NCBI GenBank assembly: GCA_004322375.1
Contig: SCUC01000341.1
Coordinates: 1-10,740, forward strand
DNA from: Bacteroidota bacterium
GTDB lineage: Bacteria > Bacteroidota > Ignavibacteria > UBA10030 > SZUA-254
Reading direction: 5' to 3'
Length of the DNA: 10,740 bases
Translations under genes and position numbers: made by a program
Shown: in pieces, positions 6,052 through 10,740 of the stretch
Layout of the letters: each line of letters opens with the position of its first letter
Position numbering within the stretch: position 1 is the first letter of the stretch
The notes under the pieces: model-generated
The model's input: only the letters and a program-made list of their open reading frames with translations
Database searches by the model: none
What the model was told of the DNA's origin: nothing

Positions 6052-7395
6052 ATGAATGATACTATTTCTCTTCTCGTTGTTGATGATGAGCAAATTGTTC
6101 GCGATTCGTTAACCAAATGGTTTCGCGAAGATGGGTACGTTGTTGGAGCAGCTGAAAACGCAGCGGAGGCGCTCCGGTTACTGCAGGAGCAGCGCTGGCA
6201 AATCATACTTCTCGATATTAAAATGCCGGGAATGGATGGCATGGAGCTGCAGCAACGTATCAGGGAAATTGACTCTCATGCCATTATCATTTTCATTACG
6301 GCGCACGCTTCGGTTGATACCGCCGTGCAGGCGTTGAAATGCGGCGCGTTTGATTACATCACCAAGCCGATTGATCCCGACCACCTTTCGCATCTTGTTA
6401 CCAATGCCATCAAGCAGCATGCTCTTGCGATGGAAAACCTGAAGCTGAAGGAGCAGGTTGTTGAATTCTCCAAGCCGGACGAAATCATCGGCGAGGCATC
6501 GCAGATGAAAAAGGTGTTCGAGATGATAAAAACCGTTGCAGGCACAGACACGACCGTGATGATCCGGGGTGAAAGCGGAACGGGAAAAGAACTGATAGCC
6601 CGCGCCATTCATGCCAACAGCCAGAGGCGATATTTCCCGATTGTCACCATCAATTGCGGCGCTATGCCTGAAGGAGTGCTGGAAAGCGAATTGTTCGGAC
6701 ACGAAAGAGGCGCGTTTACGGGAGCCCAGTACCGAAGAAAAGGCAAGTTAGAACTTGCCGACGGGGGAACTCTGTTCCTCGATGAGGTCGGCAATATTGA
6801 TATGAAGACCCAAATGGATTTGCTCCGTGTCATCGAGTCGAAACAGTTTGCCCGCGTAGGTGGGAACGAAATCATCAAGGTTGATTTTCGCATTATTTGC
6901 GCGACGAATAAAGACCTCGAGCTTGCCGTGCAGAGGGGAACATTCCGCGAAGATTTCTATTACAGGCTCAACGTGTTCAGTATCAGCATTCCCCCGTTGC
7001 GCGAACGAAAGGGAGATATTCCCCCTCTTGTGAATTATTTTTTGTCGAAACACCGGAGAACGATGGGAAAAAACATCACGTCCGTTTCCCCGGAGGCGAT
7101 GGACATGCTTGTCCGGTATGATTGGCCCGGGAATGTACGGGAACTTGAGAATGCCATTGAACGGGCAATGGTTGTCGGGAAATCATGCACTCTGGTGCCG
7201 GGCGATTTGCCCTTCCAGCTTTCTGAAAGCAATCACGAGCCGTTGTCGGGGTCGCTATCCGATGTAGAGAGGAAGCATATTGCGTATGTTCTTGACCAGC
7301 AAAACTGGAACATTACACGCTCTGCAGAAGTGCTGCAAATTGACCGGGTAACGTTATATAATAAAATCCATAAATACGGGTTACGGAGGGGGTAA
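6052..7395 (+). CDS. NtrC-family sigma-54-dependent response regulator
   Basis: The protein has 447 residues with the complete three-domain plan. A receiver domain (1-120) has acidic D11/D12, phospho-acceptor D55 in LLDIKMPGMDG, T83 and K105. An AAA+ domain (about 145-380) has Walker A GESGTGKE (173-180), the sigma-54 contact loop GAFTGA (220-225), Walker B LFLDE (241-245) and WPGNVREL near 358-365. A Fis-type helix-turn-helix lies at about 405-445 (WNITRSAEVLQIDRVTLYNK). It should hydrolyse ATP to open promoters held by sigma-54 RNA polymerase once phosphorylated, most likely by the kinase encoded directly upstream. A good AAGGAG site at about 6036-6041 overlaps the kinase stop, so the two genes are translated together. 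The likely target is the promoter at 593-608 (inference). Confidence 0.96.
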   Translation: MNDTISLLVVDDEQIVRDSLTKWFREDGYVVGAAENAAEALRLLQEQRWQIILLDIKMPGMDGMELQQRIREIDSHAIIIFITAHASVDTAVQALKCGAFDYITKPIDPDHLSHLVTNAIKQHALAMENLKLKEQVVEFSKPDEIIGEASQMKKVFEMIKTVAGTDTTVMIRGESGTGKELIARAIHANSQRRYFPIVTINCGAMPEGVLESELFGHERGAFTGAQYRRKGKLELADGGTLFLDEVGNIDMKTQMDLLRVIESKQFARVGGNEIIKVDFRIICATNKDLELAVQRGTFREDFYYRLNVFSISIPPLRERKGDIPPLVNYFLSKHRRTMGKNITSVSPEAMDMLVRYDWPGNVRELENAIERAMVVGKSCTLVPGDLPFQLSESNHEPLSGSLSDVERKHIAYVLDQQNWNITRSAEVLQIDRVTLYNKIHKYGLRRG

Positions 7396-7449
7396 CCCTT
7401 TCTGTTGCATAAGAGTTCCGATTTCCGCACTCTAATGAGGAAAAGATAG

Positions 7450-7566
7450 TTGAAAATTTCATTGCTGTATAATGCGGAAGAAGTCGGGGTTCTTGTCGAG
7501 GGGTCTCCTCATGTGGTCGGCGATTACAGATTAGGAGTGGAACTTCCTCCCGACTTCTATAACTGA
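7450..7566 (+). CDS. Possible 38-residue protein, TTG start
   Basis: A TTG at 7450 directly follows a TAG stop and opens a 38-codon frame ending in TGA at 7564-7566. GAGGAAA lies about 8 bases upstream as a ribosome site. The product has a protein-like composition, with segments such as VLVEGSPHVVGDYRLG and ending LPPDFYN, but I do not recognise it. The DNA also contains an inverted repeat, AGAAGTCGGG (7479-7488) with CCCGACTTCT (7549-7558), plus an inner GAGG/CCTC hairpin at 7498-7510. The signal may therefore be a structured RNA or palindromic repeat instead of a gene, or a relic of a longer gene. Confidence 0.38.
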   Translation: MKISLLYNAEEVGVLVEGSPHVVGDYRLGVELPPDFYN

Positions 7567-7619
7567 GGTTGCCCTGAAAATATTATTTAGTAAGAGCTGT
7601 CACAAGAGCCTTATTGTCG

Positions 7620-7634
7620 TGCCTGCGGCAGGCA
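7620..7634. repeat. Short GC palindrome
   Basis: TGCCTGC and GCAGGCA flank a single central G, and AGGCAGGC partly repeats the right arm. Such sequences are typical of dispersed intergenic palindromes. It lies before the archaemetzincin gene and speaks against extending that gene to the TTG at 7614. Confidence 0.45.
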
Positions 7635-7670
7635 GGCGCGGGAATAACGAAGCAATTTTATGTTCTCCGT

Positions 7671-8213
7671 ATGTCATCATCTGTTCATATTATCAATTCC
7701 TCCTCGTTATCTCCTGACGAACTGGAGCATGTTTCGCGTAGCGTTGAAGCGATTATCGGTGCGCGAGTACATCGCTCACATCTGCGGGTTGAGCTGGAGC
7801 GCGCGTTCGATAGTTCGCGAGGACAATATAATTCTTCCGTTCTCCTTGCACAGTTGCTTTCGTTGAAGCAATCGCTGCCGGGGAAAATTATCGCGCTTGT
7901 TGACGTTGACCTCTACGTTCCTGTGCTGACATTTGTTTATGGCGAAGCGCAGCTCGAAGGAGCGGCGGCGATCGTTTCTACACACCGGCTGCATAATTCC
8001 TTTTACGGCGTTGATGAAAATCGTCCGCTTCTCATCGAGCGGGTAGAGAAAGAAATTGTTCATGAGCTTGGCCATACGTTCGGGCTGTTTCACTGTCACC
8101 AGTTCGAGTGCGTGATGCGCTCTTCCACTTACGTAGAGGAAATTGATTTTAAAAAAGCGACAATGTGCAAGGAGTGCGAGGGGGTGCTGTACAGGAAGGT
8201 AAGGGGGTCTTGA
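7671..8213 (+). CDS. Archaemetzincin-family zinc metalloprotease
   Basis: The protein has 180 residues from the ATG at 7671. The diagnostic signature is complete: HELGHTFGLFHC (131-142) with three zinc histidines, then C147, the Met-turn M149 in CVM, and C166-KE-C169. This is the archaemetzincin pattern (HExxHxxGxxHC, CxM, CxxC), in which the four cysteines bind a second, structural zinc. No signal peptide is seen, so it should be cytoplasmic. These proteins are common in archaea and patchy in bacteria, and their substrates are not established. The frame remains open back to a TTG at 7614, but that extension would run through a GC palindrome and the shorter form matches the usual length. No strong ribosome site precedes the ATG at 7671, so the exact start is uncertain. 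There is no clear operon partner. Confidence 0.88.
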   Translation: MSSSVHIINSSSLSPDELEHVSRSVEAIIGARVHRSHLRVELERAFDSSRGQYNSSVLLAQLLSLKQSLPGKIIALVDVDLYVPVLTFVYGEAQLEGAAAIVSTHRLHNSFYGVDENRPLLIERVEKEIVHELGHTFGLFHCHQFECVMRSSTYVEEIDFKKATMCKECEGVLYRKVRGS

Positions 8214-8233
8214 TGGGAATTGCTTTTTGTAGC

Positions 8234-8250
8234 TATAAATGGAATTTATA
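8234..8250. terminator. AT-rich hairpin between convergent genes
   Basis: TATAAAT (8234-8240) and ATTTATA (8244-8250) form a 7-bp stem with a 3-base loop, in the gap between the rightward protease gene and the leftward hicA. Position suits a two-way terminator, but the stem is weak and no strong T-run follows. Confidence 0.25.
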
Positions 8251-8330
8251 ACGTTGTATAAAATTGAAATGATTAGAGTAAAGCAGGGTTAAGGAGTAAA
8301 TTTTCCCATCAGGACGGGCGAGTGGACAGA

Positions 8331-8507
8331 TTAGTCAGCAAGTTTTTTCAGTATATGTCGTGCCAAATGTTCGTTGATTTCTTTGTGTCTTGGCACAGGT
8401 TGGCATGCTCCTGTCCGAGGGTTTTGATACCAATCATGTTTTCCCCCGTGACGAAGAAAAATACAATGCATTTCTTTCAGCCTACGGAGAAGGTCTTCTT
8501 TTTTCAT
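8331..8507 (-). CDS. hicA: HicA-family mRNA interferase toxin
   Basis: The protein has 58 residues on the minus strand. It begins MKKEDLLRRLKEM and contains HGGKHDWYQNPRTG followed by PVPRHKEINEHLAR and ILKKL. This is the HicA toxin pattern: a small double-stranded-RNA-binding-like fold with the catalytic histidine (H24) in the GGKH motif, which cuts mRNA without needing the ribosome. Its ATG overlaps the hicB stop in ATGA (8504-8507), so translation is coupled to the antitoxin. Length is usual for the family and the gene looks intact. Codons read without interruption to TAA at 8331-8333. Confidence 0.88.
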   Translation of the reverse strand: MKKEDLLRRLKEMHCIFLRHGGKHDWYQNPRTGACQPVPRHKEINEHLARHILKKLAD

Positions 8508-8695
8508 GCAATCTCAAGTTCGGCAACTTTCCTAACATTGGGAATATGTCCGTGGGTGATATCCAGATAGATGTCCTTTAGATTCTCACGTAACTCATCG
8601 AGGGAAGCCCCCTGAGACATATAATCCGGATATTCCTCTAAATAGCCGAGCCATATTTCTTCTTCTTTCCAGTAAACGTACTTTGTAGTATCCAT
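8504..8695 (-). CDS. hicB: HicB-family antitoxin
   Basis: The protein has 63 residues. WKEEEIWLGYLEEYPDYMSQ followed by GASLDELRENLKDIYLDI is the HicB partial RNase H-like fold, which binds and blocks HicA. This is a short form: no C-terminal ribbon-helix-helix or helix-turn-helix domain follows, so self-repression would need another mechanism. It precedes hicA by a 4-base overlap. The start codon overlaps the stop of a small upstream ORF (TAATG at 8693-8697), and its own ribosome site is weak (GAG seven bases before). That suggests coupling to the upstream ORF, or reliance on an AT-rich promoter at about 8700-8730. Confidence 0.88.
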   Translation of the reverse strand: MDTTKYVYWKEEEIWLGYLEEYPDYMSQGASLDELRENLKDIYLDITHGHIPNVRKVAELEIA

Positions 8696-8841
8696 TAGCC
8701 AACTCTATATATAGTATTTAATATAATAAAGTAATGAGACAACGGAGAAAATACAAATTTTTTCTCGGCTATTAGATATTGCAGCATCGCGGTAACTACA
8801 TTCAAACATAGCATTTCTTTTTCTTCCAGTAGGTAATTCAT
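8695..8841 (-). CDS. Small hypothetical protein upstream of hicB
   Basis: A 48-codon ORF starts with ATG at 8841, preceded by GAGAGGG at a suitable distance, and ends in a TAA sharing one base with the hicB ATG. It begins MNYLLEEKEMLCLNVV and ends in a hydrophobic, AT-rich tail. The frame is also open for about 30 codons before the ATG without a start codon, so it may be the remnant of a longer gene. I do not recognise a family. It could be a leader that couples translation to hicB. The AT-rich 3' half could instead be the hic promoter, in which case the ORF is accidental. Confidence 0.35.
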   Translation of the reverse strand: MNYLLEEKEMLCLNVVTAMLQYLIAEKKFVFSPLSHYFIILNTIYRVG

Positions 8842-9321
8842 GACTTTATCCCTCTCAATCCTGCAATTATTACCCAGCCCAATTTCATCCTTGAGAAGGG
8901 GATGCCAAAAAATGTTGAAAAAATACCTATCTGAAATGTTTTAATTCATGTTTCTTGGAATGATTCTTGCAATTTAGAGGAATAGTAAAACCAGACAATT
9001 CACGCTCATTTGTCGGGACGGAGCTGTCTCAAAAGTTGAAGAATGTAGAGTCCGATTCGTAATCGGACAAATTTTTAGCCGAGATTTTATCGAATTCTAC
9101 GTGTCCGTTCGCGGAACAGACACTACAATGTACTTTTGAGACAACATCGTACTACGAGGCTCTCCATAAAGTTTGTTTGTAGTAGCCGGTCAACAGTTCG
9201 GCGGCTCAATTTGTTAGGTTTTGCGGGTCTGGTTGCCCGCGTGATACGCCACAATTGAATTTTTTGGATAGTCTTAACATTACAAAGAAAATACATTTTA
9301 TTTGGAAAGGTAACAGATTCA
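8842..9321. other. Gene-free interval between the hic locus and nifJ
   Basis: No credible gene was found. The interval holds the 119-bp inverted-repeat element (9025-9143) and the upstream region of nifJ (9144-9321). In the latter, GCGGG (9223-9227) and CCCGC (9236-9240) form a short hairpin. No clear -35/-10 pair or -24/-12 element could be picked out for nifJ. The stretch at about 8855-8905 has the look of a decayed dispersed repeat, but this cannot be confirmed from one copy. Confidence 0.5.
9025..9143. mobile_element. 119-bp MITE-like element with 12-bp terminal inverted repeats
   Basis: TGTCTCAAAAGT (9025-9036) and ACTTTTGAGACA (9132-9143) are perfect inverted repeats bounding 119 bases. 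Inside are two strong hairpins: GTCCGATT/AATCGGAC (9050-9068) followed by AAATTTTT, and GTGTCCGTTC/GAACAGACAC (9101-9123, one mismatch). There is no coding capacity. Ends reading CTGTCTCAAAAG recall the termini of some insertion sequence families, so this may be a miniature element moved by a transposase elsewhere. No target duplication is obvious at the flanks. A large structured RNA is the alternative. Confidence 0.6.
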
Positions 9322-10740
9322 ATGTCTGCACAGATGGAAACAAGAAAACGAACGAAAGTAACAATTGACGGAAACGAAGCGGCTGCCTACATCGCCCATA
9401 AGCTTAATGAAGTTATTGCAATTTATCCGATTACTCCCTCCTCGGCGATGGGAGAATGGTCGGATGAATGGTCGGCGCAAGGAAAGAAAAACCTCTGGGG
9501 AACAGTTCCCTTAGTGGTTGAGATGCAAAGCGAAGGAGGCGCGGCAGGAGCCGTTCACGGCGCGTTGCAAGCCGGCGCGCTTTCCACGACCTTCACTTCG
9601 GCTCAGGGATTGCTGCTGATGATTCCCAATATGTATAAAATTGCCGGCGAGCTGACCCCGACAGTATTTCATGTTGCGGCGCGCACGGTTGCGACGCACG
9701 CGCTCTCCATTTTCGGAGACCATAGCGACGTGATGGCGGTGCGGCAAACGGGCTGGGGAATGCTATCGTCTAACTCCATTCAGGAAGTGATGGATTTTGC
9801 GCTTATTGCTCAGGCGGCGACGTTAGAGACACAGGTTCCGTTTGTTCATTTCTTCGATGGCTTCCGCACGTCTCATGAGGTGATGAAGATTGAGCAATTG
9901 CATGACGATGATATACGGGCGATGATAAGCGATGAGCTTGTGCGTAAGCACCGCGCGCGCGCGCTTTCACCCGACCATCCTGTATTACGGGGTTCGGCAC
10001 AAAACCCGGATGTGTTCTTTCAAGCCCGGGAAACAGTGAATCCATTTTATACGGCATGTCCGGATATTGTGCAACAGGTCATGGATAAATTTTATGAAGT
10101 TGTCGGACGAAGGTATGAATTGTTCCAGTATGTCGGTTCGCAAAACGCTGAACGCATTGTCATTATGATGGGCTCAGGGGCAGAGACGGCACAGGAAGCG
10201 ATTGAATACATGAACGAGCGAGGAGAAAACGTCGGTTTGTTGAAAGTACGCCTGTTCAGACCGTTCGATGCGAAACGTTGTATTGAAGCCTTGCCGAAGA
10301 GCGTGAAATCAATTGCCGTGCTTGATAGAACGAAGGAGCCGGGCGCGCTGGGCGAGCCGTTGTACTTAGACGTTATCACATCGTTGACCGAATCAATGTC
10401 GAATGGTACGCTTCCATTCAAAGCATTTCCCAAGGTCATTGGTGGCAGATACGGACTTTCATCAAAGGAATTTACTCCCGCAATGGTGAAAGCGGTATTC
10501 GATGAATTGAAAAAACAGACCTCGAAAAATCATTTTACCGTCGGTATCCATGATGACGTGAGCCACACGAGTCTTGACTATGACCCTGCATACACAACTG
10601 AAGGGAAAGAAGTAGTCCGCGCGATGTTTTATGGACTCGGCGCCGATGGGACAGTGAGCGCTAATAAAAATTCCATCAAAATAATTGGTGAGGATACGGA
10701 TTTCTTCGCTCAAGGATATTTTGTCTATGACTCGAAAAAA
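9322..10740 (+). CDS. nifJ: Pyruvate:ferredoxin (flavodoxin) oxidoreductase, N-terminal part
   Basis: There are 473 codons open to the window edge; the whole enzyme has about 1,170-1,200 residues, so roughly 40% is present. It converts pyruvate and CoA to acetyl-CoA and CO2, reducing ferredoxin or flavodoxin, in the cytoplasm. Domain I (about 10-260) shows YPITPSS (35-41, with the pyruvate-contacting threonine), AARTVATHALSIFGDHSD (119-136, with the conserved arginine) and FFDGFRTSHE (177-186). Domain II shows VGLLKVRLFRPF (304-315) and VLDRTKEPGALGEP (333-346). HFTVGIHDDVSHTSLDYD (404-421) leads into the gamma-type domain, with FYGLGADGTVSANKN near 436-450. GGAAAGG (9304-9310) precedes the ATG by 11 bases; an ATG at 9334 is possible. 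The thiamine-diphosphate and iron-sulfur domains lie beyond the window. Confidence 0.96.
   Translation, partial: MSAQMETRKRTKVTIDGNEAAAYIAHKLNEVIAIYPITPSSAMGEWSDEWSAQGKKNLWGTVPLVVEMQSEGGAAGAVHGALQAGALSTTFTSAQGLLLMIPNMYKIAGELTPTVFHVAARTVATHALSIFGDHSDVMAVRQTGWGMLSSNSIQEVMDFALIAQAATLETQVPFVHFFDGFRTSHEVMKIEQLHDDDIRAMISDELVRKHRARALSPDHPVLRGSAQNPDVFFQARETVNPFYTACPDIVQQVMDKFYEVVGRRYELFQYVGSQNAERIVIMMGSGAETAQEAIEYMNERGENVGLLKVRLFRPFDAKRCIEALPKSVKSIAVLDRTKEPGALGEPLYLDVITSLTESMSNGTLPFKAFPKVIGGRYGLSSKEFTPAMVKAVFDELKKQTSKNHFTVGIHDDVSHTSLDYDPAYTTEGKEVVRAMFYGLGADGTVSANKNSIKIIGEDTDFFAQGYFVYDSKK

Noticed and set aside
6178..6702. Leftward 174-codon open frame inside the response regulator gene
   Set aside because: It is a shadow of the strongly conserved receiver and AAA+ coding sequence, with no family motif of its own.
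8390..8408. TGGCACAGG resembling a -24 sigma-54 block
   Set aside because: It lies inside the hicA coding sequence, lacks a proper -12 block and faces no rightward gene.
8322..8570. Rightward 82-codon frame over the hic locus
   Set aside because: It is antisense to hicA and hicB, which have clear family motifs and coupled overlaps on the minus strand; its own product has no recognisable feature.
8855..8905. Possible dispersed repeat with CCCTCTCA and CTTGAGAAGGGG
   Set aside because: Only one copy is visible and the two parts do not form a clean inverted repeat, so it cannot be called from this window.
9050..9075. Hairpin plus T-run as a gene terminator
   Set aside because: No rightward gene ends nearby; the hairpin is part of the inverted-repeat element, so a role in ending a gene transcript is not supported.
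1..10740. CRISPR arrays, tRNA or rRNA genes
   Set aside because: No regularly spaced direct repeats and no cloverleaf or conserved rRNA segments were seen.

Overview
The window appears to come from an anaerobic or facultatively anaerobic bacterium of moderate GC content. A Bacteroidota/Chlorobiota-type lineage (Ignavibacteria and relatives) would fit, because it combines a single-chain pyruvate:ferredoxin oxidoreductase, a HybA/HybB-like membrane redox pair, a bacterial archaemetzincin and sigma-54-type regulation. This placement is inference from gene content only; no rRNA or marker gene is present.

Layout. Positions 1-207 hold the likely tail of an upstream gene and a strong intrinsic terminator. 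Positions 208-680 are a long control region with a cluster of ATTCAAC half-sites (449-535), a GC hairpin (540-563) and a -24/-12 (sigma-54) promoter candidate (593-608). Four tightly packed genes follow (681-4154): a membrane-anchored GcvH-like protein, a 4x[4Fe-4S] ferredoxin-like subunit with a C-terminal anchor, a 10-helix HybB/NrfD-type quinone-site membrane protein, and a second GcvH-like protein with a four-cysteine N-terminus. After a 224-bp gap come a two-component pair: a membrane histidine kinase whose periplasmic domain carries two c-type heme motifs, and an NtrC-family sigma-54 activator. Then come a possible 38-codon ORF, an archaemetzincin protease, a leftward HicB-HicA toxin-antitoxin pair preceded by a coupled 48-codon ORF, a 119-bp inverted-repeat element of MITE type, and the first 473 codons of nifJ, which runs off the window.

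How the parts may work together. The heme-bearing kinase could sense redox state or a diatomic ligand in the periplasm and phosphorylate the response regulator. The regulator would bind the ATTCAAC array and drive the -24/-12 promoter in front of the GcvH-like/Fe-S/HybB/GcvH-like operon. The operon product looks like a membrane complex passing electrons between the quinone pool and an unknown partner. No catalytic subunit (hydrogenase, molybdoenzyme or cytochrome) is encoded here.

Both GcvH-like proteins lack the lipoyl-accepting lysine of true glycine cleavage H protein. They are therefore probably structural or regulatory parts of this complex, not glycine cleavage enzymes. This module is the most interesting content of the window. 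The rest is ordinary metabolic and accessory DNA.
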